Assembly (NCBI RefSeq): GCF_030409225.1
Contig: NZ_JAUFPK010000006.1
Coordinates: 62,001-126,000, forward strand
Length of the DNA stretch: 64,000 bases
Direction of reading: 5' to 3'
DNA from: Aquisalimonas lutea
GTDB lineage: Bacteria; Pseudomonadota; Gammaproteobacteria; Nitrococcales; Aquisalimonadaceae
The position numbers were made by a program, and so were the translations under genes. Within the stretch, counting starts at the first letter, position 1. The number at the start of each line of letters is the position of its first letter. Of the stretch, positions 1-11,786 are shown piece after piece. A model generated the notes under the pieces. It made no database searches, was not told where the DNA came from, and saw only the letters and a list, made by a program, of their open reading frames with translations.

Positions 1-122
1 TCCGCGCCATGCTGCCGTACGTGGACGAGTTCCGGCCGGTCCACAACCTGCGCAGCCTGCGGGAGCTGGCGGACGCCCTCAGCGACGGCCCGCCGGCCCG
101 CGGACGGGCGGCCAGCGCATGA
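1..122 (+). CDS. C-terminal end of a CoxE/VWA-like protein (partial)
   Basis: The first 39 residues in this frame run open from the window edge to a TGA at 120–122, so only the C-terminus is present. The tail reads roughly 'MLPYVDEFRPVHNLRSLREL', which resembles the end of CoxE-like von Willebrand factor A proteins found beside molybdenum hydroxylase genes; I recognise this only by resemblance. The stop overlaps the next ATG (ATGA at 119–122), so the two genes are probably translationally coupled. That neighbour is a molybdenum-cofactor nucleotidyltransferase, which fits a CO/xanthine dehydrogenase maturation locus to the left. Confidence 0.4.
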   Translation, partial: RAMLPYVDEFRPVHNLRSLRELADALSDGPPARGRAASA

Positions 123-721
123 TTGCGGGCATTCTCCTCGCTGCAGGGGCCGGATCGCGCTTCGGCGGCGCCAAGCTGCTGGCGGAGCTGGGGGACGGCC
201 GTGTCCTGGCGCAGGCGTCCGCAGAGCCGCTGGTGGCCGCCGCGGACGAGGTGGTCGCAGTGGTGCGCCCGGGAGACGCGCGCCTGGAGGCCATCCTCGC
301 GGCGTCGGGCTGCCGGATCGTGCACTGCAAGCATGCGGCCGACGGCATGGGGTCGAGCCTGGCGTGCGGGGTGCGGGCGGCCGCGGATGCGCAGGGCTGG
401 GTCGTGGGCCTGGCGGACATGCCCGGCATCGGCACGGCGACGGTCGCCCGGGTGGTGGCCGCGCTGCGGCGGGGGGCGGATCTCGTCGCCCCGGCCTGCC
501 GGGGGCGTCGCGGCCATCCGGTGGGGTTCGCCCGCCGCTACGGTGCCGAGCTCGCGGTGCTGGCGGGAGACACCGGCGCACGAGGGATTCTTCAACAGTA
601 CGCTGCCCGGATGGAGCTGCTGGACACCGACGACGCGGGCGTGCTCGCGGACGTGGACACCCCCGGCGACCTGGAGGCGCTGGCGCAGGCGATCTCCCGC
701 GAACCCGGCGGCGAGAATTGA
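119..721 (+). CDS. MocA/MobA-like NTP transferase (molybdenum cofactor cytidylyltransferase family)
   Basis: A 200-residue protein with the nucleotidyltransferase signature LAAGAGSRFGGAKL at residues 7–20 and a metal-binding 'LADMPG' motif near residue 100. Proteins of this family transfer CMP or GMP from CTP or GTP to molybdopterin, giving the dinucleotide cofactor of xanthine-oxidase-type enzymes. The start overlaps the upstream stop by ATGA. CTP and GTP specificity cannot be separated by eye; the MocA type is preferred because of the CoxE-like neighbour. It could equally supply cofactor to other molybdoenzymes, but the nitrate reductase here uses MGD, for which mobB and moeA lie elsewhere in the window. 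Confidence 0.75.
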   Translation: MIAGILLAAGAGSRFGGAKLLAELGDGRVLAQASAEPLVAAADEVVAVVRPGDARLEAILAASGCRIVHCKHAADGMGSSLACGVRAAADAQGWVVGLADMPGIGTATVARVVAALRRGADLVAPACRGRRGHPVGFARRYGAELAVLAGDTGARGILQQYAARMELLDTDDAGVLADVDTPGDLEALAQAISREPGGEN

Positions 722-797
722 CGGCGCCTGTGCCCGCTGCGTATCATTCTCCGGTCCGTAACCGGGTGGCCGTTCACGGCTCGCTAGCGGCGGCTGA

Positions 798-874
798 CGG
801 GGTGTGGCGCAGCCTGGTAGCGCGCCTGCTTTGGGAGCAGGAAGTCGGGGGTTCAAATCCCTCCACCCCGACCA
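798..874 (+). tRNA. tRNA-Pro (UGG)
   Basis: A complete 77-base cloverleaf with encoded CCA at 872–874. The anticodon stem CCTGC/GCAGG encloses the loop TTTGGGA, giving anticodon TGG at 832–834. The T-arm GGGGGTTCAAATCCCTCC is intact. It is the first of five closely spaced tRNA genes. Confidence 0.95.
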
Positions 875-907
875 ACACCAGGCGGCAGGTCGTCGGGTGC
901 GGCGGAA

Positions 908-984
908 GCGCCCGTAGCTCAACCGGATAGAGCATCGGCCTTCTAAGCCGAGGGTTGCAGGTTCAAGTCCTGCCGGGCGCGCCA
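908..984 (+). tRNA. tRNA-Arg (UCU)
   Basis: Acceptor strands GCGCCCG (908–914) and CGGGCGC (974–980) pair fully, and CCA is encoded at 982–984. The anticodon loop CTTCTAA gives TCT. It lies 33 bases after tRNA-Pro and is probably in the same transcript. Confidence 0.95.
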
Positions 985-1020
985 GTCAGGGCCCGCCGGG
1001 GGTTCGGGCGAAAGACAGTG

Positions 1021-1096
1021 GTGGACGTAGCTCAGTTGGTAGAGCCCTGGATTGTGATTCCAGTTGTCGTGGGTTCGAGTCCCATCGTCCACCCCA
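1021..1096 (+). tRNA. tRNA-His (GUG)
   Basis: Acceptor strands GTGGACG and CGTCCAC (1086–1092) pair, the discriminator is C1093 and CCA is encoded. The anticodon loop TTGTGAT gives GTG. Base 1020 is G, so the G-1 needed by histidyl-tRNA synthetase is genome-encoded opposite C73. Confidence 0.95.
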
Positions 1097-1159
1097 CCAG
1101 ATCGTGAGTCGAGCCGTGGCGCTGCTGCACGCGCGCCACCGGCATCGAGCAGTGACCAA

Positions 1160-1235
<76 letters not shown>

Positions 1236-1329
1236 TACAGTCCGACCGATCCGCGCCCGCCTGCGGCAGGGCCGGCGCGGATCCGGCCACTCCTCGCCGT
1301 GGTTCTGTTGCGGATGCGGGCGGCTTTTC

Positions 1330-1359
1330 TTGCGTTTTACACTCCGGGAGTTCGATAAT
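1330..1359 (+). promoter_or_regulatory. Possible sigma-70 promoter for tRNA-Leu
   Basis: A TTGCGT (1330–1335) and GATAAT (1354–1359) pair is separated by 18 bases. It lies about 75 bases upstream of tRNA-Leu, in an AT-richer patch of the gap after tRNA-Lys. The match is read by eye only. Confidence 0.35.
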
Positions 1360-1434
1360 CTGCGCCCTTGATGATCAGGGAGTCGGGCGCGTGGTGGTGC
1401 CGCGGTGCTCCCGCCGGCGTGGTGTGCATTCCCT

Positions 1435-1519
1435 GCGAGTGTGGCGGAATTGGTAGACGCGACGGCTTTAGGTGCCGTTGGGGTAACCCGTGCAGGTTCA
1501 AGTCCTGCCACTCGCACCA
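1435..1519 (+). tRNA. tRNA-Leu (UAG)
   Basis: An 85-base class II tRNA with a long variable arm (TTGGGGTAACCCG). Acceptor GCGAGTG pairs with CACTCGC (1509–1515) and CCA is encoded at 1517–1519. The anticodon loop TTTAGGT gives TAG. It sits 200 bases after tRNA-Lys and just before tig, and may have its own promoter. Confidence 0.95.
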
Positions 1520-1614
1520 GATGACAGGCGCCCCGTTGACGCGGGGCGCCACGACCCGGCCGTCGACGCCGGGACCGTTCGAACGTACAGCCTTGTGCAA
1601 CTGAGGTGGCATTG

Positions 1615-2994
1615 ATGCAGGTAACAGTGGAAACGGCCGAAGGCCTGGAGCGCAAGATCCGAGTCCAGGTGCCGGCGGCGCGGGTGGACGATGAGGTCCA
1701 GAAACGCCTCAAGCAGATGGCCGGCAACATTCGGCTCGATGGTTTCCGGCCTGGCAAGGTGCCCATGAAGGTCGTCGAGCAGCGCTACGGCGGTCAGGTG
1801 CGCCAGGAAGTCCTCAACGAGGTGGTGCAGCAGTCGTACGGCGAGGCGCTGCAGCAGGAAGAGCTGCAGCCCGCCGGTGCGCCCAGCCTCAACCTGGTTC
1901 AGGGCATGAGCGAGGGCGATGTCGAGTTCGAGGCGAGCTTCGAGGTCATGCCGGAGTTCCAGGTCGCCGAGGTGACCGGCATGAAGCTGGAGCGCCCGAC
2001 GGCCGAGGTGACGGATGCCGATATCGACAACGTCCTGGAAGACCTCCGCAAGCAGCGCGCCACTTACAACGAGGCGGACAAGGCCGCGGAGGAGGGCGAT
2101 CAGGTGGTGATCGACTTCCACGGCACGGTCGACGGCGAGGCGTTCGAGGGCAACCAGGGCGAGGACACCCCGGTGACCATCGGCGGCAACCAGATGCCGC
2201 CGGAGTTCGAGGAAGGGCTCAAGGGCCTGCGCGCCGGCGAGACCAGGGATATCGAGTACACCTTCCCGGAGAACTTCCCCACGGAATCCATCGCCGGCAA
2301 GACCGCGGTGTTCCGGACGACCGTCAAGAGCGTCCAGGAGCCGGAGTATCCGCCGCTGGACGACAGTCTGGCGGAAGCGGTGGGCGTCCAGGAAGGCGGG
2401 CTCGAGGCCCTTCGCAACCTGATCCGGACCAATCTCGAGCGCGAGGTGGGGCGGGCGCAGCATGCCCGGCTCAAGGAGCAGGTCACCGACGGCCTGGCCA
2501 AGGCCAACGACATCGAGCTGCCCCGGGCCCTGGTGGACGGCGAGATCGAGGCGCTGCAGCAGCAGATGCGCCAGCGCCTGCAGCAGCAGATGGGCGACCA
2601 GGCGGAAGGCATGGACCTGCCGGCGGATATCTTCGAGGAGCAGGCCCGGCGCCGCGTCACCCTGGGGCTGGTGATGAACAGGCTCATCGCCGACAACAAC
2701 ATCCAGGTGGACCAGGACCGGGTGCGGGAGCGGCTCCAGGAAATGGCGTCCGGTCACCACAACCCGCAGGAGCTGATCCAGCAGTATGCCCAGAACCGCG
2801 AGATGATGCAGAGCCTCGAGGTCAACGTCCTCGAGGACCAGGTCATCGACTGGGTGGTGGAGCAGGCGCAGGTCGAAGACAAGCCCACGGACCTCGAGAC
2901 CCTGCTCAATCCGCAGCAGGCCCAGGGTGAGGCGGATCAAGCCGCCGATGCCGAGGGCGACGCATCCACCGACGAAGCGAACAAAGAGGGCTGA
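1615..2994 (+). CDS. tig: Trigger factor, ribosome-associated chaperone and prolyl isomerase
   Basis: A 459-residue protein of the usual three-part trigger factor layout. The N-terminal ribosome-binding domain begins [14 protein letters not shown] and carries the exit-tunnel signature DGFRPGKVP (about residues 43–51). A FKBP-type PPIase domain follows near residues 160–245 ([11 protein letters not shown]), then a long helical substrate-binding domain. The reading frame is also open from a GTG at 1606, but the ATG at 1615 matches the family N-terminus and has a TGAGG ribosome site at 1602–1606. It heads the tig–clpP–clpX–lon block, so newly made proteins and their degraders are encoded together. 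The acidic C-terminal tail fits a halophile. Confidence 0.97.
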   Translation: MQVTVETAEGLERKIRVQVPAARVDDEVQKRLKQMAGNIRLDGFRPGKVPMKVVEQRYGGQVRQEVLNEVVQQSYGEALQQEELQPAGAPSLNLVQGMSEGDVEFEASFEVMPEFQVAEVTGMKLERPTAEVTDADIDNVLEDLRKQRATYNEADKAAEEGDQVVIDFHGTVDGEAFEGNQGEDTPVTIGGNQMPPEFEEGLKGLRAGETRDIEYTFPENFPTESIAGKTAVFRTTVKSVQEPEYPPLDDSLAEAVGVQEGGLEALRNLIRTNLEREVGRAQHARLKEQVTDGLAKANDIELPRALVDGEIEALQQQMRQRLQQQMGDQAEGMDLPADIFEEQARRRVTLGLVMNRLIADNNIQVDQDRVRERLQEMASGHHNPQELIQQYAQNREMMQSLEVNVLEDQVIDWVVEQAQVEDKPTDLETLLNPQQAQGEADQAADAEGDASTDEANKEG

Positions 2995-2996
2995 TC

Positions 2997-3644
2997 ATGG
3001 CCGCGAACGACGACACGCCGATGAACCCGTCCGAGATCCAGGCCAACCTGGTGCCCATGGTGGTGGAGCAGACCTCACGGGGGGAGCGTGCGTACGACAT
3101 CTTCTCCCGGCTCCTCAAGGAGCGGGTGATCTTCCTCACCGGACCGGTGGAGGATCACATGGCCAACCTGATCGTGGCCCAGCTGCTGTTCCTGGAGTCG
3201 GAGAATCCGGACAAGGACATCCACCTGTACATCAACTCCCCGGGCGGCTCGGTGTCCGCCGGCCTGTCGCTGTACGACACCATGCAGTTCATCAAGCCGG
3301 ACGTGTCCACCATGTGCGTGGGCCAGGCGGCCAGCATGGGGGCATTGCTGCTCGCCGGCGGGGCGCCCGGCAAGCGTTTCACGCTGCCGAACTCGCGCAT
3401 GATGATCCACCAGCCCCTGGGCGGCTATCAGGGGCAGGCAACGGATATCGACATCCATGCGCGCGAGATCCTGAGCATCCGCGACCGCCTCAACCGGATC
3501 CTCGCCCACCATACCGGCAAGCCGCTGGAGCAGGTGCAGCAGGATACCGAGCGTGACAACTTCATGTCGCCGGAGTCGGCCATGGAATACGGTCTCGTCG
3601 ACCGCGTGCTCCAGGATCGCAGCGGCATGGGCGAGAACGATTGA
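2997..3644 (+). CDS. clpP: ATP-dependent Clp protease proteolytic subunit
   Basis: A 215-residue serine protease that forms the double-heptamer chamber fed by ClpX. The nucleophile Ser113 lies in GQAASMGA and His138 in MMIHQPLGG, spaced as in E. coli ClpP; the acidic member of the triad lies in the C-terminal third. The N-terminus contains a short propeptide-like extension as in E. coli. The ATG at 2997 begins two bases after the tig stop, so the two genes are probably cotranscribed. Confidence 0.97.
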   Translation: MAANDDTPMNPSEIQANLVPMVVEQTSRGERAYDIFSRLLKERVIFLTGPVEDHMANLIVAQLLFLESENPDKDIHLYINSPGGSVSAGLSLYDTMQFIKPDVSTMCVGQAASMGALLLAGGAPGKRFTLPNSRMMIHQPLGGYQGQATDIDIHAREILSIRDRLNRILAHHTGKPLEQVQQDTERDNFMSPESAMEYGLVDRVLQDRSGMGEND

Positions 3645-3896
3645 ATCCTCCCTCCGGAGCCCCCATCTGGACTCCATACCCGGTGATCTCCCCTGCCTGT
3701 ACCCCTCCCGCAGGGGTGGGTCACCGGGGCCGGAAGCCTCCTGCCGGGAACGTGACGAATTGCGCGGAATGCGGCGCGAGTCGCGGTTTTCGCCCTTGCG
3801 TGACCCCGTAAAAGCAGGCATGGTTTGAAGTGATGGCATCCGTCGGTGACGACGGCTGGATGCCATGCAAGTCCTGGAATCAACCGAGGATCGGTC
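3645..3896. other. clpP–clpX spacer with a hairpin
   Basis: A 252-base gap with no convincing gene. It contains the inverted repeat ACCCCT (3701–3706) / AGGGGT (3712–3717), flanked by GGTGA and TCACC, which could form an attenuating or processing hairpin. There is no U tract, so it is not a clear terminator. A separate clpX promoter is possible but none stands out. Confidence 0.35.
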
Positions 3897-5180
3897 ATGA
3901 GCGACAGAGACAAGACACGCGGCGATGACAGCGGCAAGCTGCTCTACTGCTCTTTCTGCGGCAAGAGCCAGCACGAGGTTCGCAAGCTGATCGCCGGTCC
4001 TTCCGTGTTCGTCTGCGACGAGTGTGTCGAGCTCTGCAACGACATTATCCGTGAGGAGATGCAGGAGAAGAGCGCCACCGGCGGCTCGAAACTGCCGAAG
4101 CCTCACGAGATCGCCGAAGTCCTGGACGAATACGTGATTGGCCAGGACCTGGCCAAGCGAGTCCTGTCGGTGGCGGTTTACAACCACTACAAGCGGCTCG
4201 AGGCGGTCCAGGGCAAGAAGGACGAGGTGGAGCTGACCAAGAGCAATATCCTGCTCATCGGTCCCACCGGCTCGGGCAAGACGCTTCTGGCCGAGACCCT
4301 GGCGCGGCTGCTGGATGTGCCGTTCACCATCGCCGATGCGACCACGCTGACCGAGGCGGGGTATGTCGGCGAGGATGTGGAGAACATCATCCAGAAGCTG
4401 CTGCAGAAGTGCGATTACGATGTGGAGAAGGCCCAGACGGGGATCGTCTACATCGACGAGATCGACAAGATCTCGCGCAAGGCCGACAACCCGTCCATCA
4501 CCCGTGACGTGTCGGGTGAGGGCGTCCAGCAGGCGCTGCTCAAGCTCATCGAGGGCACCACGGCGTCGGTGCCGCCCCAGGGCGGGCGCAAGCATCCGCA
4601 GCAGGAGTTCCTGCAGGTGCACACCGGCGGCATCCTGTTCATCGTCGGCGGCGCGTTCGCCGGCCTGGACAAGATCATCCGGGATCGCTCGGAGAGCGGC
4701 GGCATCGGCTTCTCGGCAGAGATCAAGGCCGAGAGCGAGCGCAAGAGCATGGGCGAGACGCTCCACGACGTGGAGCCGCAGGATCTCATCAAGTACGGGC
4801 TGATCCCCGAGTTCGTGGGTCGTCTGCCGGTGATCGCGACCCTGGACGAGCTGGACGAGGACGCCCTGGTGCAGATCCTCAGCGAGCCCAAGAATGCGGT
4901 GACCAAGCAGTACGTCAAGCTCTTCGAGATGGAAGGCGTCGAGCTGGAGTTCCGGGAGGAGGCGCTTCGGGCCGTGGCGCGCAAGGCCATGGACCGCGGC
5001 ACCGGTGCCCGGGGGCTGCGGACCATCATCGAGAGCGTGCTGCTGGACACGATGTACGATATTCCCTCGCTGGAGGGGATCAGCAAGGTGGTGGTCGACG
5101 ATGCGGTCATCCGGGGCGAGACCAAGCCCTATCTCATCTACGAGTCCCCGGAGCAGTCCCGGGCGGCGTCGGATCAGTAA
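3897..5180 (+). CDS. clpX: ATP-dependent Clp protease ATP-binding subunit ClpX
   Basis: A 427-residue AAA+ unfoldase that recognises tagged substrates and threads them into ClpP. The N-terminal zinc-binding domain shows the four cysteines in YCSFCGK and [10 protein letters not shown] (about residues 17–45). The Walker A motif GPTGSGKT lies near residue 122 and Walker B (VYIDEIDK) follows. The pore loop GYVGEDVE and the sensor II region with GARGLR are present. The frame is open 17 codons further upstream, but the ATG at 3897 has a GAGGA ribosome site at 3886–3890 and gives the standard N-terminus MSDRDK. Confidence 0.97.
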   Translation: MSDRDKTRGDDSGKLLYCSFCGKSQHEVRKLIAGPSVFVCDECVELCNDIIREEMQEKSATGGSKLPKPHEIAEVLDEYVIGQDLAKRVLSVAVYNHYKRLEAVQGKKDEVELTKSNILLIGPTGSGKTLLAETLARLLDVPFTIADATTLTEAGYVGEDVENIIQKLLQKCDYDVEKAQTGIVYIDEIDKISRKADNPSITRDVSGEGVQQALLKLIEGTTASVPPQGGRKHPQQEFLQVHTGGILFIVGGAFAGLDKIIRDRSESGGIGFSAEIKAESERKSMGETLHDVEPQDLIKYGLIPEFVGRLPVIATLDELDEDALVQILSEPKNAVTKQYVKLFEMEGVELEFREEALRAVARKAMDRGTGARGLRTIIESVLLDTMYDIPSLEGISKVVVDDAVIRGETKPYLIYESPEQSRAASDQ

Positions 5181-5189
5181 TCATCTCCC

Positions 5190-5215
5190 CCGGGGGCCGG
5201 TCCGCCGGTCCCCGG
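5190..5215 (+). terminator. Hairpin after clpX
   Basis: CCGGGGGCCGG (5190–5200) and CCGGTCCCCGG (5205–5215) form an 11-bp stem with one G·U pair and a 4-base loop, ten bases after the clpX stop. There is no T run, so it may be a weak or Rho-assisted terminator. Confidence 0.4.
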
Positions 5216-5286
5216 CAGCAATCCCCTCCCGCGTTCGGATCGGTCTCCGGCAACGCAATGGTGGCGCCGCGCGTTTCCCATGTTCA

Positions 5287-5314
5287 TTGAAACCGGCCCG
5301 GCGCGCCCGCATAT
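5287..5314 (+). promoter_or_regulatory. Possible sigma-32 heat-shock promoter for lon
   Basis: TTGAAA (5287–5292) and CCCGCATAT (5306–5314) are separated by 13 bases. This is close to the E. coli sigma-32 consensus (CTTGAAA, 11–16 bases, CCCCATNT). It lies 75 bases upstream of the lon start and lon is a classical heat-shock gene. The assignment rests on the match alone. Confidence 0.45.
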
Positions 5315-5388
5315 CAAGCCTACGGACAGATCAGCTGGGTGCATTGACTGCCCCGAACCCAATCCAGTGCAAGCGAGGTTGACCCTAC

Positions 5389-7836
<2,448 letters not shown>

Positions 7837-7867
7837 CACTGCTTCTGGCCGGTTGCTATAAAGCTTC

Positions 7868-7900
7868 GGGAGGTGCCGCGCCCATGGCTCGGCGCCTCCC
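7868..7900 (+). terminator. Terminator-like hairpin after lon
   Basis: GGGAGGTGCCG (7868–7878) pairs with CGGCGCCTCCC (7890–7900) across an 11-base loop, followed by TTCGCATTT. It starts 31 bases after the lon stop and separates lon from the hup promoter. Confidence 0.5.
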
Positions 7901-7934
7901 TTCGCATTTGGCCGGCTCCCGCGGCGTACAGGGC

Positions 7935-7963
7935 TGGACAGGCCCGCTCTCAGATGCGATAAA
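7935..7963 (+). promoter_or_regulatory. Probable sigma-70 promoter of hupB
   Basis: TGGACA (7935–7940) and GATAAA (7958–7963) with an ideal 17-base spacer lie about 140 bases upstream of the HU start, immediately after the lon hairpin. The implied untranslated leader is about 130 bases. Confidence 0.5.
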
Positions 7964-8101
7964 GTGTCCTCGCGGAAGCGGGTGCCGGCCGAGGAAGCAG
8001 ACCGAGCCTTCCCGCAGCACAACGGACTCTGTACAGTTGTCTGCGCGATAAGAAATGGAAGCGACGTTGTCCACGTAGAACAACACCAAGGGGAATACAG
8101 G

Positions 8102-8374
8102 ATGAACAAATCGGAACTTATTGAAGCTGTCGCCCAGAATGCTGACCTGTCCAAGGCGGCCGCTGGTCGAGCGGTTGATGCCATGGTGGAAGCAGTTACC
8201 AATGCGCTGAAGGAGAACGATTCGGTCAGCCTGGTCGGCTTCGGCACGTTCTCGGTTCGCGAGCGCGCGGCGCGCTCCGGCCGTAACCCCCGTACCGGCG
8301 CCACGATCAACATCCCGGCAACCAAGGTCCCGAGCTTCAAGGCTGGCAAAGCCCTGAAGGATGCTGTAAACTAG
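8102..8374 (+). CDS. hupB: DNA-binding protein HU
   Basis: A 90-residue nucleoid protein that bends DNA as a dimer. It begins [12 protein letters not shown] and carries the family signature [18 protein letters not shown] with the arm tip RNPRTG at about residues 58–64. The frame is open upstream to 7964, but the ATG at 8102 gives the standard HU N-terminus and follows an AAGGGG ribosome site. The lon–hupB–ppiD order is conserved in many gammaproteobacteria, which supports hupB over hupA. Confidence 0.95.
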   Translation: MNKSELIEAVAQNADLSKAAAGRAVDAMVEAVTNALKENDSVSLVGFGTFSVRERAARSGRNPRTGATINIPATKVPSFKAGKALKDAVN

Positions 8375-8388
8375 CGGCCGCGTTTTCG

Positions 8389-8464
8389 GGGTGGTTAGCT
8401 CAGTCGGTAGAGCGTCGCCCTTACAAGGCGAATGTCGGGGGTTCGATCCCCTCACCACCCACCA
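8389..8464 (+). tRNA. tRNA-Val (UAC)
   Basis: Acceptor GGGTGGT (8389–8395) pairs with ACCACCC (8454–8460) and CCA is encoded at 8462–8464. The anticodon loop CTTACAA gives TAC. It starts 15 bases after the hupB stop and so may be processed from the hup transcript. Confidence 0.95.
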
Positions 8465-8485
8465 AGTGGTGCATGAATACAATCC

Positions 8486-8562
8486 GGAGCGGTAGTTCAG
8501 CTGGTTAGAATGCCGGCCTGTCACGCCGGAGGTCGCGGGTTCAAGTCCCGTCCGCTCCGCCA
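8486..8562 (+). tRNA. tRNA-Asp (GUC)
   Basis: A 77-base cloverleaf with acceptor GGAGCGG/CCGCTCC and encoded CCA at 8560–8562. The loop CTGTCAC gives anticodon GTC. It lies 21 bases after tRNA-Val. Confidence 0.95.
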
Positions 8563-8570
8563 TATTCGAG

Positions 8571-8600
8571 ACGAAAGGCGCCCTTCGAGGCGCCTTTCGT
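8571..8600 (+). terminator. Terminator after tRNA-Asp
   Basis: The perfect 12-bp stem ACGAAAGGCGCC / GGCGCCTTTCGT has a 6-base loop and lies 8 bases after the tRNA CCA end. The T-rich 3′ arm and following GTTCC fit an intrinsic terminator for the hup–tRNA unit. Confidence 0.6.
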
Positions 8601-8757
8601 GTTCCGGGGCCCCCGTTTCGCGTATCGTCGCGCTCAAGGGCCGGCGCCGCGGTTCGCGGAACCCGCAAGGGCAGTTCCGGTCAATCGACTGAAGACCCGG
8701 CGCACCGCCGGGTCCGACGGTTATGGAAGCTACCGCCGCAGAGGGGTCGAACAGTAC

Positions 8758-10683
8758 ATGCTGCAACAAATCCGGGATCGAGCGTCGGGGTGGATCGCAT
8801 GGGTGGTCATCATCCTCATCGCCGCGGCGTTCGCGCTCTTCGGCCTGTCGAACTACATGAGTCCGGGTGGCGCCAATCGGGCCGTCGCGACCGTCAACGG
8901 CCAGGAAATCGGACGCGACCAGGTCAGCCGCGTCTACCGCAACCAGCGCCAGCAGATCGAGCAGATGTACGGCGACGACCTGGAGATCACCGAGCGCATC
9001 GACCAGGAGCTGCGTCGCGAGGCCCTGCGCCAGCTGATCAACCAGCGGCTGCTCAGCGAGTACCTGGAAGAGCGCAACATGACCGTCAGCGACGAGGACC
9101 TCGCCGCGATCATCCGCTCCCAGGACATGTTCCAGGAAGACGGTCGCTTCTCCCGCCAGCGCTACGAGCAGCTACTCCAGGCCAATCAGATGAGCACGGC
9201 CCAGTACGAGGAGCAGGTGCGTCGCCGGGCGGTGGCCGATCAGCTCCGCAGCGCGGTTGCAGACACCGGGCTGGTGACCGATCGGGAGCTCAACGAGCTG
9301 CAGCGGCTGCAGGCCCAGGAGCGCAATGTCGCCTGGTTCCGGGTCCGCGCCGAGGCCTGGCGCGACGAAGTGAGCGTGGACGACGAGGCGGTGACGGCCT
9401 ACTACGAGGACAATCCCTCGGCGTTCACCGTCCCCGAGCGGGTGCGGCTGGCCTACGTGGAGCTCGCCCGGGACGACATGCTGGAGGCGGTGGACGTCAG
9501 CGCCTCCGAGCTCCGGGAGCGCTACGAGCAGGTGCGGGACCAGCGCTATACCGAGCAAGGCCGGGTGGAGGCCCGGCACATCCTGATCAGCGTGGAGCCG
9601 GATGCCTCCGAGGAGCAGGTCCAGCAGGCGCGGGAGCGCGCGCGGGAGATCCGGCAGCGGCTCCGGGACGGGGAATCGTTCGCCGAGCTGGCGGAGGAGT
9701 ACTCCGACGACATCGGCTCAGCGTCGCAGGGCGGCGATCTGGGCCGGGTGCGGCGCGGCGACATGGTCGAGCCGTTCGAGGATGCGCTGTTCTCCCTGGA
9801 TGAAGGCGAGATCTCGGAGCCCGTGCGTACCGACTTCGGTTTCCACATCATCCAGGCGACCACCATGGAGCGGTCCGAGCCGACGCCCCTCGAGGAAGTC
9901 CGTGACGAGCTGCGCCGGGAGATCGCCCGGGAGCGGGTGAGCACCGAGTACGTCGAGGCCGTCAACCGACTCGACCAGCTCGCCTACGACATGCCGGACA
10001 GCCTGCAGGGTGCGGCGGAGGCGCTGGACCTGGAGGTGCAGACCAGCGACTGGATGACCCGGCAGGGCACGGATGAAGGCATCGGCTCCCACCCGGAAGT
10101 GGTGGAGGCGGCCTTCGATCCCGAGGTGCTGGAAGAGCGCATGAACAGCCCGGCCATCGAGATCACGGACCAGCGCGCCGTGGTCGTCCGCGTGGCCGAG
10201 CACGAGCCGCAGCAGCGCCGGCCGCTGGAGGAGGTGCGCGACGACATCGAGGAGCGCCTGCGAACCCGGCGCGCCCGCGAGCAGGCCCGGGCCTACGCCG
10301 AGGAGCTGCAGACCCGGCTCGACGAGGGCGCGGCTCCGGAAGCGCTCCTGGAAGGCAGCGCGCAGCGGCTGGCCTTCGAGGACGCGGGCTGGATCGGCCG
10401 CAGTGCCGGGGATGCCCCGGGTGCCGTCCGGGAGCGCGCCTTCCGTATGCCGCGTCCCGGGGAAGACGGGCCGGAGACGGCGGTCGTCGCCGGGTCGGGC
10501 GACCCGCTGGTCCTGATGCTGCGGGATGTGCGCGACGGTGATCCGGAGGAGCTGGATGCCGAGCGTCGGCAGCAGCTCGCCGACCGGCTGCGGCAGGCCC
10601 ACGGCGACGAGGCGCTGACGCGTTTCATCCAGCAGCTACGAGCGGACGCGGACGTGGAGATCCTCGACGAGGAGTACCGGTAG
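8758..10683 (+). CDS. ppiD: Periplasmic folding chaperone PpiD (SurA/PpiC-type)
   Basis: A 641-residue inner-membrane-anchored chaperone with periplasmic SurA-like domains. The N-terminus [18 protein letters not shown] leads into one transmembrane helix (about residues 12–34). A long SurA_N-type helical region follows, then a PpiC parvulin domain at about residues 265–360 ([18 protein letters not shown] … [17 protein letters not shown]) and a second, degenerate parvulin-like C-terminal region. The frame is open from 8599, but only the ATG at 8758, after AGAGGGG, gives the family N-terminus. The protein is very rich in Glu and Arg, and its acidity fits a halophile. It follows hupB and the tRNAs, as in related genomes. 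Confidence 0.93.
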   Translation: MLQQIRDRASGWIAWVVIILIAAAFALFGLSNYMSPGGANRAVATVNGQEIGRDQVSRVYRNQRQQIEQMYGDDLEITERIDQELRREALRQLINQRLLSEYLEERNMTVSDEDLAAIIRSQDMFQEDGRFSRQRYEQLLQANQMSTAQYEEQVRRRAVADQLRSAVADTGLVTDRELNELQRLQAQERNVAWFRVRAEAWRDEVSVDDEAVTAYYEDNPSAFTVPERVRLAYVELARDDMLEAVDVSASELRERYEQVRDQRYTEQGRVEARHILISVEPDASEEQVQQARERAREIRQRLRDGESFAELAEEYSDDIGSASQGGDLGRVRRGDMVEPFEDALFSLDEGEISEPVRTDFGFHIIQATTMERSEPTPLEEVRDELRREIARERVSTEYVEAVNRLDQLAYDMPDSLQGAAEALDLEVQTSDWMTRQGTDEGIGSHPEVVEAAFDPEVLEERMNSPAIEITDQRAVVVRVAEHEPQQRRPLEEVRDDIEERLRTRRAREQARAYAEELQTRLDEGAAPEALLEGSAQRLAFEDAGWIGRSAGDAPGAVRERAFRMPRPGEDGPETAVVAGSGDPLVLMLRDVRDGDPEELDAERRQQLADRLRQAHGDEALTRFIQQLRADADVEILDEEYR

Positions 10684-10689
10684 CGGCCT

Positions 10690-10709
10690 CCCCGGCCAGG
10701 TGGCCGGGG
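10690..10709. terminator. Hairpin between convergent ppiD and fabI
   Basis: CCCCGGCC (10690–10697) and GGCCGGGG (10702–10709) form a perfect 8-bp stem with loop AGGT in the 41-base gap between two converging genes. It could end transcription from both sides; there is no T tract. Confidence 0.4.
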
Positions 10710-10724
10710 CGCCGTGCCGCTGAA

Positions 10725-11528
10725 TCAGTCCTCTTCCATTTCCAGGCCTTCGAGGCCCGGCAGGCCGACGATATGGAAGCCGCTGTCCACGTGCAGGACC
10801 TCGCCGGTGACGCCGCGCGCCAGGTCCGAGCACAGGAAGGCGGCGGCGTCGCCCACCTCGTCGGTGGTGACGTTGCGCTGCAGCGGCGCCGAGCGGGCGT
10901 TGAACTCCAGCATCTTGCGGAAGCTGCCGATGCCGGCTGCCGCCAGGGTCTTGATGGGGCCGGCGGACAGGCCGTTGACGCGGATGCCCTCCGGACCGAG
11001 GTCATAGGCCATGTACCGTACATTGGCCTCGAGACTCGCCTTGGCGGCGCCCATGACGTTGTAGCTGGGCAGCGCGCGCTCCGAGCCGAGGTAGGTCAGC
11101 GTCAACAGCGAGGTATCCTCTTTCATCATGCCGCGCAGGGCACGTGCCAGGGCAACAAAGCTGTAGGCGCTGATGTCGTGGGCGACGCGGTAGCCTTCGC
11201 GGGTGGTGTTGTCCACGAACGAGCCCTTCAGCTGGTCCTGGGGCGCGAAGCCGATGGAATGCACGACGATGTCGACGCTGTCCCAGTGCTGGCGCAGCGC
11301 GGGGGCCAGGGCGTCGAAGTCCTCGTCCCGGGAGACGTCCAGGGGCAATACGATGCCGCTGCCCATCTCCTCGGCCACTTTCTCCACCCGCGGCTTGAGC
11401 TTGTCACCCAGATAGGTGAACGCCAGCTCGGCGCCCTCCCGGCGCATGGACTTGGCCACCCCGTAGGCAATCGAGCGATTGCCGGCGACGCCGGTGATGA
11501 GCGCTTTCTTTCCGGACAGAAACCCCAT
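10725..11528 (-). CDS. fabI: Enoyl-[acyl-carrier-protein] reductase (NADH)
   Basis: A 267-residue short-chain dehydrogenase-type enzyme that reduces the trans-2-enoyl-ACP double bond in fatty-acid elongation. It begins [20 protein letters not shown], the atypical FabI nucleotide-binding signature. The catalytic Tyr156 and Lys163 (YNVMGAAK) fall at exactly the E. coli positions. The conserved YxxxxxxK spacing and SIGFAP motif set it apart from FabG. It converges with ppiD and is divergent from der. Confidence 0.97.
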   Translation of the reverse strand: MGFLSGKKALITGVAGNRSIAYGVAKSMRREGAELAFTYLGDKLKPRVEKVAEEMGSGIVLPLDVSRDEDFDALAPALRQHWDSVDIVVHSIGFAPQDQLKGSFVDNTTREGYRVAHDISAYSFVALARALRGMMKEDTSLLTLTYLGSERALPSYNVMGAAKASLEANVRYMAYDLGPEGIRVNGLSAGPIKTLAAAGIGSFRKMLEFNARSAPLQRNVTTDEVGDAAAFLCSDLARGVTGEVLHVDSGFHIVGLPGLEGLEMEED

Positions 11529-11786
11529 GACGTTTTCTCCTCGTAACTACTGGGCCGCACGCCGGACCCTGCTGCCCGGGTGCCATGCTTCGGCGGCGGC
11601 CTATACTACTAGTCTTTCAACAGGTATTGCCACGCCCTCCGTCGGCGTTGTTTCGGTGCGCTCCCGGCAGTTCTGCTATCCTGCTCGCCGATTCCGCCGC
11701 ATCGCCGGCTGCCGCGCTCGTCGTCGGGTGCGCCCGTGCCGCCGCGCCGCTACCCGAGACACTTCTGGGAAGGTTAGTAAAAGTCA

